Assembly: GCF_014356525.2 (NCBI RefSeq)
Contig: NC_052506.1
Coordinates: forward strand, 22,768,707-22,832,706
DNA from: Nilaparvata lugens
Lineage: Eukaryota; Arthropoda; Insecta; Hemiptera; Delphacidae
DNA: 64,000 nt
Direction of reading: 5' to 3'
Shown here: positions 1-11,800 of the stretch, piece by piece
How positions within the stretch are numbered: position 1 is the first letter of the stretch
Layout of the letters: every line of letters starts with the position of its first letter
The notes under the pieces: model-generated
What the model was told of the DNA's origin: nothing
Database searches by the model: none
The model's input: the letters and a program-made list of their open reading frames with translations, nothing else
Translations under genes and position numbers: made by a program

Positions 1-32
1 AACACAACCCTACTCTCTCTTATTATATAGAT
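1..32. repeat. Dispersed-repeat end, copy 1
   Basis: The first 32 bases, with the string CTCTCTCTTATTATATAGAT, closely match 12415-12446. This looks like a shared terminus of an interspersed element cut by the window edge. Its class cannot be told from the end alone; LINE-type 3' tails often finish this way. Bases 33-427 show no gene. Confidence 0.45.
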
Positions 33-450
33 ATCTCGCGCTAAAATCCCTCAATTGAATCAAGTAAATAAACTGGATATGAATTTCAAGTAAGAGCATT
101 GGGAAGGCATAAGGCATAGGCATTGTGGGTCTACCTCTTCAAAGTCTTTGGTCTAACTGATAAGAAAAAAATACTTCATATCCGGTTCGTTCACTGATCA
201 GCTCATCGTTCTTTTCTACTGATTACTTGCTGAACGTAAACAAACATGGCTGAATACAAAGTGGTTTACAATATTATAATGTACTCCATTATAATCTATT
301 TGGGAGCAGAGGATTGATGATTACATAAATTCAATAACATTTAAAATATTATTAAAATTATCTTCCAAAGCATTTAAAACAACTCCAATCACTTGATGGT
401 TTTCCATTTTTATTGATTATTATTTTTCCAAGGACTTATTTATCCTTTCA

Positions 451-773
451 GGGCCGGTTTCCGAGCTCGGGATTTTGCTAAGTTCTAGCTTTAAACAGCT
501 GGAGTAAGAAAATTGGCTTTCCGAAACGGGGCGTAATCGTAGTCATTGTCAAAGTCACGTTTGAATTAAATTTCAAATAACTAGAAAATTAAACACAAAA
601 TAAAATAAAGAGAAAATAGTGTAAAGTTTCAGCTATTTTGAATTATTTAAAAACGTTTAATTTCGTCAAGGAAAAACGTTTCCAATTATAGAAATGAGAA
701 AATAAAAAATGTGACTACCGTTATAAAAACTGTGAATTAAACCTAGCTAAATCCCGAGCTCAGAAACCGAAAC
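451..773. mobile_element. MITE nested in the foldback left arm
   Basis: A roughly 320-bp non-coding element with terminal inverted repeats. The left end has GGTTTCCGAGCTCGGGATTT and the right end carries its reverse complement with one change (AAATCCCGAGCTCAGAAACC). The outermost bases are less clear, so the ends are good to a few bases. It interrupts the arm of the surrounding foldback element and is therefore younger. Confidence 0.6.
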
Positions 774-944
774 TTAATGTCCTTCAGTGAGTTATCCCAG
801 GGTTGAGATCTAGTGCAATCGAATTTTCATAACATAAACCTACTTTGTTCCAAATTTTGTGGGAATCGATAGAGCCATTTTCGAGATCCGGTCACATACA
901 GATATATAAACATATCCTATTATATTAAGCTAGCAATTTCTGTA

Positions 945-1032
945 TTTATATATCTGGTTATTTTTATATCTGGCTATTTTTATAACTGGTTATTTTTATA
1001 TCTGGCTATTTTTTTAATTATCTGGTTATCTA
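945..1032. repeat. Minisatellite in the foldback loop
   Basis: About five imperfect copies of a 17-bp unit of the form TATATCTGG(T/C)TATTTTT sit between the two arms of the foldback element. Tandem repeats between long inverted repeats are a known trait of foldback elements. Confidence 0.6.
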
Positions 1033-1176
1033 TGTTTTACGGATCTCGAAAACGGCTCTAACGATTTTCACAAAATTTGGAACATAGTAGGTTTTATGAT
1101 ATAAAGATTCGATTGCACTGAATCTCATTCTTTGGAAAACTCGCTGAACGATATTAAAAGGATAATTCATCCTTGG

Positions 1177-1616
1177 AAAACAGATGATAATTTCGTTGTC
1201 TCTCGATAACAGAAGATGTGTGTGCCTGTGTGGGAGAGAAACAGAATTATTTCCAGCTGTGTAATCATAATCAATCAGCGAGAAATTTTATCTAGCTAGA
1301 CAATTTAATCGATTTGATCAACATAATCTGATTTGTTGACATGACATGATAATCCTCCTAAACTAGAGTATATAATAATTTTCAAAGTTGATCATTATTT
1401 GACAATTTCAAGTGATTAGTGAGTGTTATTTTGTTATTGAATCTGGTTTGTATATAATCTAAATTATACATTTTTTGTTTTCAAATGTTTGAACAGAAAA
1501 TTGAACCTGAATTCAAGTGTATAGAACATAACCTACTTTCTGGACTATTTATAGTGTATAAAACAAAATTCGGTAACGAAACAGTTTTGGGCTGTGCCTG
1601 TTAGTACTTCCCCAAT
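1177..1616. other. Intergenic, with a LINE 3'-end scrap
   Basis: No gene is visible. Bases 1580-1612 (ACAGTTTTGGGCT, then GCCTGTTAGTACTTCCC) resemble the 3' untranslated end of the LINE at 52.1-56.5 kb (56388-56420). They are probably a fragment of a related element abutting the piggyBac-type end at 1617. Confidence 0.35.
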
Positions 1617-2093
1617 CACTTTGACTGCCGCGTGAGTCCACAGTGGACTCACGTTGTATTGAGCCTACTGGCCGCGTGAATCCAAGGTGGACTCACAGGC
1701 ACTTCTTTCAGAAAAGGCCGTGTGATGTCGCAGTGGCTTCACATTTCCTATGCATTTCAATACTATTCGAAAGTGCATGGCCAGTAGGTACTAAAACTGC
1801 CATGGCCTGGTCATATGAGTGTTTGTTCTATTTTTATTTTGCATAAAAGTAAAAATCCATCACAATCCCTTTTAAATATTTGAAATAATATTTTTCCATT
1901 TATTTCATTTCTAATTCCACATAAAATCAGCTGTTTCTTTTTAGCTTCAATAACATATTTTTGTTTCACAAGGAGTTGGTAACATTGCTATCAAGAAGCT
2001 TCCTTCTGTATTGATAACCTATTTTCAATAATTATTGAAACTTGTTTCCATGAAGTTTGTTAGTGGTGATTGTGATGGTGAAAAGTTTCTGAA

Positions 2094-2435
2094 ATGGCAA
2101 GTGACTATCAATCCGAGCAAGTTCGTATAAATAAACTTTTACAGCACTTATTATCTGATGAAGAGTCGGATTATATTGAAGAGTTAGATGATACTTATTT
2201 GTCTGATGAATACAAACCTAGTGAAAATGGTAATAACTCCAATGAAGAACAACCTCAACAAAAAAAAAAAAAAAAAACTGTCAGAAATTCTAATGTAGGC
2301 GAACCAGTTGCTTCTACAAGTGCACATCCACCAATAGATTCTTCAATAACTAATACAATTGAAAGAATGATAAGTGAATTCCTGATTTCCGATAGTGATT
2401 GTTTTTTCAAGATAAATACTCTTTATTGTGTGTGA
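2094..2435 (+). pseudogene. piggyBac-type transposase, N-terminal fragment
   Basis: A 113-residue reading frame starting MASDYQSEQV, with an acidic run (SDEESDYIEELDD) followed by a lysine stretch encoded by an A-run. This fits the acidic N-terminus that precedes the DDE domain in piggyBac transposases. The DDE domain and C-terminal cysteine-rich finger are absent, and the frame ends soon after the A-run, so it cannot be an active transposase. Identification rests on the acidic leader plus the TTAA-bounded element around it, not on a catalytic motif. Confidence 0.5.
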
Positions 2436-2520
2436 ATTAATATTTTAATATTATTAGAAAAGATTTATACATTTGAAATTGTTTATTTCTTCACAAGACC
2501 TGAAAAATGATTAGAAAAGT

Positions 2521-2598
2521 GTGGTGACACGTTGATCTCACGCGGCTCATGTGGTCTCCAGGACCACTTATGGCCGCGTGAGACCAATGCGTCACCAC
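2521..2598. repeat. 78-bp hairpin near the right end of element A
   Basis: A nested palindrome: outer arms GTGGTGAC / GTCACCAC, middle arms TCTCACGCGG / CCGCGTGAGA, inner arms GGTCTCC / GGACC. It shares the GCGTGAG word with the left end, consistent with subterminal transposase-binding repeats of a piggyBac-like element. Confidence 0.6.
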
Positions 2599-3471
2599 AA
2601 TTTAAAATTGAAATAACAGCTTCAATTTTAGTCGAAAACTATTTTGGACTAGATATTTGTTCATTACATACGTCATTTTGAAATAATATAAGAGAAAAGT
2701 TGGTTGGCCAGAATGGAAGTTTTTCTCAAGTATAGGTGGCAGTCAAAGTGTTAAACAAGCAATTTCTGTTTAGATGTTTAATATCGGGCCACCGAGCTTT
2801 GCTCGTTATTTATTTATTGACTTTTGATAAACCGAACATGATTCTATTCATTCATTTTTTTTTTTGTTGAGGTTGTTCTTCATTGGAGTTATTACCATTT
2901 TCACTAGGTTTGTATTCATCAGACAAATAAGTATCATCTAACTCTTCAATATAATCCGACTCTTCATCAGATAATAAGTGCTGTAAAAGTTTATTTATAC
3001 GAACTTGCTTGGATTGATAGTCACTTGCCATTTCAGAAACTTTTCACCATCACAATCACCACTAACAAACTTCATGGAAACAAGTTTCAATAATTATTGA
3101 AAATAGGTTATCAATACAGAAGGAAGCTTCTTGATAGCAATGTTACCAACTCCTTGTGAAACAAAAATATGTTATTGAAGCTAAAAAGAAACAGCTGATT
3201 TTATGTGGAATTAGAAATGAAATAAATGGAAAAATATTATTTCAAATATTTAAAAGGGATTGTGATGGATTTTTACTTTTATGCAAAATAAAAATAGAAC
3301 AAACACTCATATGACCAGGCCATGGCAGTTTTAGTACCTACTGGCCATGCACTTTCGAATAGTATTGAAATGCATAGGAAATGTGAAGCCACTGTGACAT
3401 CACACAGCCTTTTCTGAAAGAAGTGCCTGTGAGTCCACCTTGGATTCACGCGGCCAGTAGGCTCAATACAA

Positions 3472-5165
3472 AATTGAAAAGGTATTTAAATTTCATCCAT
3501 TATCAAGAGATGAGTTGTCAAGAATAATAAAAAATTTGAATAACAAAAAAACAGTAGGATTGGATGGGGTCTCAAGCAAAATTTTAATAGAATGTGAAAA
3601 TGAATTACTGGACCCTTTATTGCATCTCCTTAATACTTCACTAGAGCAGGGTATTTTCCCTGATGATCTGAAACAAGGAAAAATTTTGCCAATTTTCAAG
3701 AGCGGTGATTCTGAAAGAGTTGAAAATTATAGACCAATTAGTATTCTAAATGTAATAAGTAAAATTTTTGAAAGAGTAGTTTTAAATAGGCTATTGATGC
3801 ACCTGGAAGAAATTAATTTCATATGTGATGAACAGCATGGGTTCCAGAAAGGGAAATCTACTAAGACTGCAATAGTATCCCTTGTTGAAAGACTAATAGA
3901 TATAATAGATTCAGGTGAGAAGGCAGCCGCAATATTTCTTGATTTATCCAAAGCTTTTGATTGTGTGAACCATAGAATATTATTGGAAATACTAAAAACT
4001 GTAGGTGTGAATGGTATAGAACTAAAATGGTTTGAATCATATCTCATAGGTAGAAACCAGTGTGTTGAGCTTACCAAGGTGGATGGGAATGAAATAGTAA
4101 AAATTAAATCTCAAAAACTGGAGGTCCAGGCTGGAGTACCTCAAGGCTCAATTCTGGGTCCCTTACTGTTTCTGTTGTATGTGAACCAATTACCAAAAGA
4201 GTTAAAAGATCACAGAGCTCTGTGTTTGCTGATGACACATCGCTTATCTTTAACAATTATTTATTAGATAGTCTAGAAATAAATGCTTTTACTGGAGTAC
4301 AGTCAATTGTCCAATTCTTGAAGCAAAGGCAATTAACAATAAATAGTAAGAAATGTCAATTCCTACAATTCAAAAGTAAATATAATTCAGTAGAGGATAG
4401 AGAAATAAATGTGTTTGTAGAGGAAAATGAATTAGACCAAGAAGAGAAAGTAGCATTCTTGGGAATTTTATTGGACAGGAAATTAACATGGCATCCTTAC
4501 ATTGAGAGGATATGTAATAAGATATCATCTGGGGTATTTGTCCTGCGGCAGCTTGCTATGCTGAATGATAAAAAACTACTGTTAATTGCTTACCATGGAC
4601 TTATACTATCTCATATTAGGTATGCTATTTTAGTATGGGGTAATTCATCTCAACAAAATATGGACAGGGTGTTTAAGATTCAAAAGAAGGCACTCAGATG
4701 TATAGAGAAAGTGAATAGGTTAGACTCTTGTAGGCCTTTATTTAAAAAGCTTGGTCTATTAACTGTGCCATCTTTGTATGTATATGAAGTTGTAATGCAT
4801 GTGAAAACGAGTGGTGTGATCCAGAATTCAGATGTTCATGAGTATAATACGCGAAACAGAGCAGATTATCATATAATGGGTCACAATAGTAGGTTATTTG
4901 AACAAAAACCAGATTATATTGGTAGGAAATTTTATAACAAGCTACCTCAAATCTTGAAAAGTAATGATGATTTGAAGATTTTCAAAAAACAAATTAAAAA
5001 ATATTTAGTTGATAGAGCTTTTTATAGTGTACAAGAATTCCTTTCAAACCTAAACTAGGTTGAACTACTTAGTGTTAGAATTATTATGTAATAACATGAC
5101 TTGTCTTATACTCCATGACTGGAGTCTTTAGGACGTAATCTTAAAAAAAAAAAAAAAAAAAAAAA
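3472..5165 (+). mobile_element. 5'-truncated non-LTR retrotransposon with poly(A)
   Basis: The insertion begins abruptly inside the RT region and ends in a roughly 23-base A-run (5143-5165). The flanking target repeats ACAA (3468-3471 and 5165-5168). Truncation at the 5' end, an A-tail and a short target duplication are hallmarks of target-primed reverse transcription. Confidence 0.8.
3473..5058 (+). pseudogene. LINE reverse transcriptase, truncated and frameshifted
   Basis: Coding for the RT of a jockey/CR1-like LINE. The first frame (to 4267) holds the fingers-palm region: GLDGVSSKIL, ENYRPISILNV, FLDLSKAFDCVNH and AGVPQGSILGPLLF. The second (from 4222) starts in the catalytic box as FADDTSL and continues through the thumb and C-terminal region (HIRYAILVWGNSS). 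A one-base shift in the GCTCTGTG stretch near 4222 separates the two. The endonuclease and ORF1 are missing because the copy is 5'-truncated. It ends at TAG 5056-5058, about 85 bp before the poly(A). It is dead but little decayed: one frameshift and no other stop. Confidence 0.85.
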
Positions 5166-5209
5166 CAACGTGAGTCCACTGTGGACTCACGCGGCAGTCA
5201 AAGTGTTAA

Positions 5210-5528
5210 TAGTATAAGATATACAGAAATTGCTCGCTTAATATAAAATAGGATACAATGAAATAGGTTAGGTTCTAGTTTTGTTTACAAATACATGTAC
5301 AGGTATGAACAGCAGAGGAAACATATGTCAGTCATGAGCAATCGTTCAGCCACAGAATACATACAAAATGGAAAGTATCAATCCAACCAATGCATTTTGC
5401 ATGACACCAAGACTTGAGTGCACCAAGACCATGTCATGTGACTGCGCCATCTTGTTAGAAATTAAAATTACCGCTACTATTACAATGCTAGACTTTCTTT
5501 CAAGATGGCGGATTTTGGCGTCAGGATA
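5210..5528. other. No gene seen
   Basis: AT-rich non-coding DNA. Bases 5216-5255 (ATACAGAAATTGCTCGC) match, in reverse, a stretch in the loop of the 428-1176 foldback element (905-945), so part of it is repeat-derived. Confidence 0.4.
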
Positions 5529-5746
5529 CTATAGTAAGGTCCACGTTATAATGGCAGTGGAAAAAGATAGAATAGCGATGCCGTTTCTCTGCATTAATTA
5601 ATTATATTTCTACACTGTCAAAAACATAATTGGCATCGTTGTGGACCTAGAAAAGGATAGTACCACCGGCTTTGTCGAATGGTAGACAAGGATAGCAAAA
5701 CCAAAGTTGATCAAATACTGTCATTATAACGTGGACCTCACTATAG
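5529..5746. mobile_element. MITE family CTATAGTGAGG, copy 1
   Basis: A 218-bp element. Its left end is CTATAGTAAGGTCCACGTTA and its right end TAACGTGGACCTCACTATAG, near-perfect inverted repeats of at least 26 bp. It is non-coding. Other members of the family lie at 34735, 45496 and 63235. Confidence 0.75.
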
Positions 5747-6505
5747 CAAAATTTCCATTCTGTGGTTCAGTGCCACAGATCTGTGATCAGGTTTTTTACT
5801 GAGCATAAAAAAAACACATGGAATTGATCAGTGGTGTTGAACGTGACCAAAATCTTCTACCAAATCAATTATTTGCACTATTTTTCTACATTGAACCACT
5901 TCGTTTTACTGCACTTATAATAGATTTGATTCTTTACAGTCTTTTTGGACTTTTTAGTCTGTTTTTAGATGACAGTTTCTTAGAAAAGCAAAGGTTCTGC
6001 TTTTGTTATAACAGAAGCAGCACTACAACTTCCATGTTTGTTATTGATTGAATAAAGTTTATTCATTGAATAAAGTTTTAAGAGAAGGTGAGAATACTAG
6101 ATCAAACATATATTCTCTTTCGAGTTCTTCAGTTTTTAGATAAAATTATATTTAAATCAGAGCTGGATTTGTACACAGAACACAAGTAATGTAAGAAAAA
6201 AAAATAAGATGAGTGTGATCCATTCGAATAGTATTATTAGGAGGATTCCGAACCACAATGATGTGAATAAAATGACTCACCTTCCAGAAGGATTTACAAT
6301 AATTCTGTATAACTTGTTATTGCAGTCCACATCAGAAGGCCAAGGCTGGAAGTCCAATCCTAAGTGAAATAGAGAGAACGATTATAATTTCATTCTGGAA
6401 AATGGAGACTGTGCCCCAGTATGGGAGAAACTAAAATGTCAGCATTTCACCCGAATAATAAAATGGCAAATGCCAAGCTGAAGGTGACAATATATATATT
6501 ACTAT
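5747..6505. other. No gene seen
   Basis: Non-coding AT-rich sequence. Short open frames exist here without recognisable domains or splice structure. Confidence 0.4.
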
Positions 6506-6511
6506 AAATAG

Positions 6512-6571
<60 letters not shown>

Positions 6572-6590
6572 GTATAATATATATATATAT
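6506..6590. repeat. (TA)n microsatellite
   Basis: A run of alternating TA of about 50 bases, with interrupted TA tracts on both sides. Confidence 0.95.
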
Positions 6591-6789
6591 AAATGTAAAT
6601 GTATTACTGAATCAGAATAAAATATATTATATTTCATTCTGATATATTGATGAATATTATAAAATCACTTCACTTATATGGGCTACTTTATTCAAATTAA
6701 AAAAATATAAAACTTGTAGTACTAAATTTTATCTTTATTTATTCTATAAAAATGAATCAGTAACATTTTTTTAAAATTATTGAACATGA

Positions 6790-6870
6790 TATTTTTTTGA
6801 AGACTTCAATTTTTTTTTTAATAAAAGAGGAAGAAAAAATAGGTGTTGACAGCTGAATCTTATTATATTA
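6790..6870. repeat. Solo relic of the 30.6-34.3 kb foldback arm
   Basis: Contains GAAGACTTCAATTTTTTTT and then AGAGGAAGAAAAAATAGGTG, matching the inner edge of the foldback arm at about 30815-30855 (and its mirror at 34001-34060). A lone arm fragment of that family. Confidence 0.5.
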
Positions 6871-6944
6871 AAGCTGCAAAGACATAAAATTCACAGCCAA
6901 TACGGCTGATTGTCACGGACAACCAACCTCAAAATCAGTTAGGG

Positions 6945-7345
6945 AACGTACTGGAGGCTATGGGAAAACCTCCAAATCACGAAACTTACCCCCCTGGCCC
7001 CCTAGAGACCCCCAAATTTTTTCGTCATTTGAAATCAGCCTCTCATACAAAATTCGATAAAAGCTTTTTTGTTCAGCCCCCGGAGATAAGCCTATAGCCT
7101 TAGCTAAATTTCAACCAAATTCAAATCGCAACCCGGGAAATTGAGTTCTCATCAAAAATTTGAGGTTATCCCAAATACGAAAAATTCTCAGCCAAAACTA
7201 TAAGTTCACTGTGAAAATTGAACACCAAATCTGTTGCATACTACACTGAAGGCTAAATTCTACACCCCCCCCCCCGGCACCACTGTATTCCATCAAATAT
7301 TTGGGACAAATTTAAATTTGTTTCCCACAAAAAATTTATTCAATT
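6945..7345. repeat. Dispersed repeat with C-rich tract, copy 1
   Basis: Shares long stretches with 23049-23345, for example CACCAAATCTGTTGCATACT and GGGAAATTGAGTT. A C13 run lies at about 7263-7275. The order of sub-blocks differs between the two copies, which suggests an element with internal rearrangement or a tandem origin. It is non-coding. Confidence 0.6.
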
Positions 7346-7427
7346 TTTCAATTTCAATGTATTTATTAAAACACACGAAACAAAACAAATATAAAGAACC
7401 ATGGACTTTGTGGTTGGGTGTGTTGGA

Positions 7428-7590
7428 GAAGAGAGAAAAAAAAGGGGATACCTAGCCAACTATGGTTTCCCATGTGATAGGCAGGCTAAGAAGAGAAGAG
7501 AGAAGTGATGAGGAAAAAAGGGAAGGGAGAAATGGGGGGAAGGAAGAAAACAGAGGAATAGGTACGCAAAATAAAGGAAAGCGAGTCCAC
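7428..7590. repeat. Purine-rich (G/A) tract
   Basis: About 160 bases that are almost all A and G on the plus strand (AGAAGAGAAGAGAGAAG and similar). Low complexity; the open frames across it are compositional. Confidence 0.6.
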
Positions 7591-7614
7591 TGAAAAAAAA
7601 AACTAATGAAAAAA

Positions 7615-8647
7615 TCTGGTGTGGTACACTCACACAACTTTCCTTGCTCATATTTGGAACTACGATCAGACTTCTGTATATGTGTATATATAATTGTTTT
7701 CAGAGTACTTTTTCCTTTGTGTAAATTGTGAAATTCGATTATTTTTTTAGTCGTCATTTTTTAAAAGTCGTCAAAACAGCTGTTCTACAGATGAAATATC
7801 TCGACTATGTGTTCTTTTTATGAACCTACCTCATGCACGAGAAGGAGGTTAGTCCATTTCTCAAGGATGGTGTGGACCTCCCATTAGTTTCCCAGAAAGG
7901 AGACTCATGCCAGTTGATAGAGCTGATAAATAACTATACAGAGTATGAATTAGAAAAAAATCGGTCAAGTTATTTTTGAGAAAATCGTGAAAAACATGGT
8001 TTTTTAGTAATTATCCGCCATTTTTCTCAAGAATATTACGGAGCTCCTGCAATTTTCCCAGAAATGAGACTCATGTCAGTTGATAGGGCTTATAAATAGC
8101 TAGCTATCCATGGTATAAATTTGAAGAAATAGTTAGAGCCGTTTTCGAAAAAACCGTGAATAACATGGTTTTTTAGTGATTATCCGCCATTTTTCTCAAG
8201 AATATTACGGAGCTCCTGCAATTTTCCCAGAAATGAGACTCATGTCAGTTGATAGGGCTTATAAATAGCTATCCATGATATAAATTTGAAGAAAATCGTT
8301 AGAGCCGTTTTCGAGAAAACCGTGAAAAACATGGTTTTTTAGTAATTATCCGCCATTTTGAATTTTATGAATTTTAATTGTCATAAAATTTTATGAATTT
8401 CTTATTGTCGGATCCTCATGGTATAAGGACTTCAAGTTTAAAATTTCAAGTCAATCGGTTGATTAGGAATAGAGTTATCGTGTTCACAGACATACATATA
8501 CACACACACACACACAGACCAACACCCAAAAATTATGTTTTTGGACTCAGGGGACCTTGAAACGTATGGAAAACTTGAAATTAGGGTACCTTAATTTTTT
8601 TGGAAAGCAAAACTTTCCTTACCTATGGTAATAGGGCAAGGAAAGTA
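7615..8647 (-). mobile_element. A-tract-targeting repeat, instance 1 (diverged)
   Basis: Starts TCTGGTGTGG and ends GCAAGGAAAGTA, like the three other copies, and is flanked by A-runs on both sides. The interior is diverged from the others. It carries a roughly 168-bp tandem block and a short CA repeat (8503-8516) close to GGGACCTTGAAACGTATGG. It is non-coding; its class is undetermined. Confidence 0.6.
7990..8356. repeat. Tandem repeat, ~168-bp unit, about 2.2 copies
   Basis: The blocks beginning AACATGGTTTTTTAGT at about 7993 and 8163 and again at 8329 are nearly identical, including GAATATTACGGAGCTCCTGC. It is an internal duplication inside the surrounding element. Confidence 0.8.
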
Positions 8648-9430
8648 AAAATAATGCTGGAACAGAAATATCAAGTCATATATCTAAATGGAAGAAGAAA
8701 TTACTGTATTTCCAGTTTTTTATATCCAGTTTAATTTTTCTCCTGATCATATTGTCCATGAGAAAGTGATTTGGAATGAGGTTTATTATTTTAGTACTTA
8801 TGTAAATTAACTGCCTCCTTTTACATTCAATATTAGTGTTATAGGTTACATATTTGTTAGCAGTGGCCTTTAGATTATAATAATTAAGTGTAGAGTTTAA
8901 ATGTGAGAGGAAAATCGGATCTATATTTTATTAAGTACTCAATTACGGTTTTTATGTATAATTGATGTATAGTCATGACCTCAAAATCACTAAAAACCAT
9001 ATCTGTTGGATAGAACCTGGGTTTGCTTAATATAGTTTTAATTATCAGTTTTTGTGCTACAAATAATTCAGCAATATGACAGTTGAAACAGCCTCTCCAA
9101 ACAACTATGCCATACTGCAGAATTAACTTGACAAGAGCATGATACATCATTTTCACGTGGTTCTTATTAAGAATTCTGTTAACTTGGTAAAATTTAAAAG
9201 ATAAATATATCATTTTTCTACATAAATATGTATTTAATATGAACATCCCATTTAAGGTTTTCATCAATTAGGCTTATGATTCCCAAGTACTTAGTATTAT
9301 TGACTTTTTTAATGGTGGGACAATCACAATTACCCAAATTTAAATTGAACTGAGAATGGAGTCTCACAAATCTTGATTCTCGTTAGGCTGCCTCACTCTA
9401 TTTGCAGAGAAAGTTATGTAATCAGTTTTT

Positions 9431-10340
<910 letters not shown>

Positions 10341-10581
10341 TTTTTCAATATTTAAACATAAGGTATTCTCATCTAACCACTTCTTAATTAAAAGCATATT
10401 ATTCTCATCTATGGTATGAACTTCATTCCATGAATTACCGTGGAAAATAGCTGCAGTATCATCTGTAAGGGATATCACAGTTGAGTTTAGAAGTCTTGTA
10501 TTAAAAAAGTCATTTACATAGAGTATGAAAAGGATGGGAGAAAGTACAGTACCTTGAGGAAGACCATAAGAAGTTAAGTTA

Positions 10582-10761
10582 ATAATAATAATAATATCGA
10601 GTGACCTGGCTGGCTCAGGTCTGGTGTCAGAGTTTTCAGGTCACAACTGATCAATTTCAGGGCCTCTGACATGACCTAACGACTGCTTTTTCGGCAGCCG
10701 GGACCGACGGCTTAACGTGTCCATCCGAAACACGGGAGTAGCCCGAGATAAATATCTTGCA
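10582..10761 (-). mobile_element. SINE-like or truncated LINE insertion with 12-bp duplication
   Basis: A 180-bp segment flanked by the identical 12-mer GAAGTTAAGTTA (10570-10581 and 10762-10773). On the minus strand it ends in an (ATT)n tail. The body contains GACCGACGGCTTAACGTG. The long exact target duplication and simple-repeat tail mark it as a retroposed copy, inserted inside the minus-strand LINE RT. No promoter boxes of a tRNA-derived SINE were recognised, so it may be only the 3' end of a LINE. Confidence 0.7.
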
Positions 10762-10983
10762 GAAGTTAAGTTAGTTACACTGGATTGATCATTTAGGGAT
10801 TAAGGATCATTAGGGGTTAGGGATGGGATCTATTACTCAGATAGCTTTTTAACAATTTAAGGCCCGGAAGGGAGTAAAATTTTTAGTCTATGGCAGGAAC
10901 CAGAGTGTAGGGCTAAAAACAGTACAGTTTTCTGAGTGAGAAGTGAGAGCGCTATGAGAGAGAGCGTTTGGGAGTGAAAATAC

Positions 10984-11800
10984 AAAGCCCTATTACCATA
11001 GGTAAGGGAAGTATTGCTTTCCGAAAAAAATTAAGGTACCCCAATTTCTATATTTCTATACGTTTCAAGGTCCCCTGAGTCCAAAAAAGTGGTTTTTGGG
11101 TATTGGTCTGTATGTGTGTGTGTGTGTGTATGAGTGCATGTGCGTCTGTGTACACGATATCTCATGTCCCAATTAACGGAATGACTTGAAATTTGGAACT
11201 TAAGGTCCTTCCCCTATAAGGATCCGACACGAACAATTTCGATCAAATGCAATTCAAGATGGCGGCTAAAATGGCAAAAATGTTGTCAAAAACAGGGTTT
11301 TTCGCGATTTTCTCGAAAACGGCTCCAACGATTTTGATCAAATTTATACCTAAAAAAGTCATTGATAAGCTCTATCAATTGCCACTAGTCCCATATCTGT
11401 AAAAATTTCAGGAGCTCCGCCCCATCTATGCAAAATTTGATTTTAGATTCCCAATTATCAGGCTTCAGGTACAATTTAAACAAAAAATTCCAAGTGGAAA
11501 AGATTAGGTATGAAAATCTCTACAATCAATGTCCAGTAACATTTTCACCTAAAATTGGAAATAAGCTCGAAGTTCGAGAAAATAAGATTATTCAATTTGC
11601 AAACTGTTGGCAAGTGTTGATTCTATTAAATCATTCACTATGAACAGATAGCAGACTTTATGTGTCTGCAGCGTTATTGTCCTGTCACCAGCTGGCTTAG
11701 ATCTTCGAATAGTAAACTAATTTAGATGCGCGGGAACACTAGCGTCAGTTGATCAACTTCCATAACGGCAAGGAAAATTGTGTGAGTGCGCCACACCAGA
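10984..11800 (+). mobile_element. A-tract-targeting repeat, instance 3
   Basis: Very similar to instance 2 from GCCCTATTACCATAGGTAAG to CGCCACACCAGA. The first dozen bases are missing or altered, and the TG run is short (about eight repeats). It is non-coding. Confidence 0.7.

Larger units (their letters stand above)
428..1176. mobile_element. Foldback (long inverted repeat) element
   Basis: The left arm (428-450 continuing at 774-899) is the imperfect reverse complement of the right arm (about 1035-1176). Both arms start with CCAAGGA and end at a CGAGATCCG / CGGATCTCG pair. The left arm is interrupted by an inserted MITE, whereas the right arm is continuous, so the arms only align after the MITE is removed. 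There is no coding capacity. The loop contains a short tandem repeat. It is a non-autonomous element of unknown family. Confidence 0.6.
1617..2750 (+). mobile_element. piggyBac-type element A, internally deleted
   Basis: The left end CACTTTGACTGCC (1617) and the right end GGCAGTCAAAGTG (2738-2750) are perfect inverted repeats. The right end is followed by TTAA, the canonical piggyBac target; the left flank is CAAT, so the left TTAA has mutated or been lost. Subterminal palindromes repeat the word CGCGTGAG..CTCACG. Only the N-terminal part of a transposase remains inside. Its 5' 660 bp recur in inverted orientation to the right. Confidence 0.65.
2855..5205 (-). mobile_element. piggyBac-type element B, inverted and LINE-split
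   Basis: Read on the minus strand from 5205, this repeats element A from its terminal CACTTTGACTGCC almost base for base, including the MASDYQSEQ.. start (about 3030), and stops at the poly(A)/poly(T) run (about 2855). The terminus is followed by TTAA (5206-5209). A LINE (3472-5165) splits it: the sequence left of the insertion ends CAATACAA and resumes as ACAACGTGAG. With element A it forms a roughly 1.2-kb head-to-head inverted repeat. High arm identity implies recent duplication. Confidence 0.65.

Noticed and set aside
7615..8647. Helitron
   Set aside because: TC start and 3' hairpin are suggestive, but the CTRR end is absent and flanks look like 5-bp A-run duplications, which Helitrons do not make.
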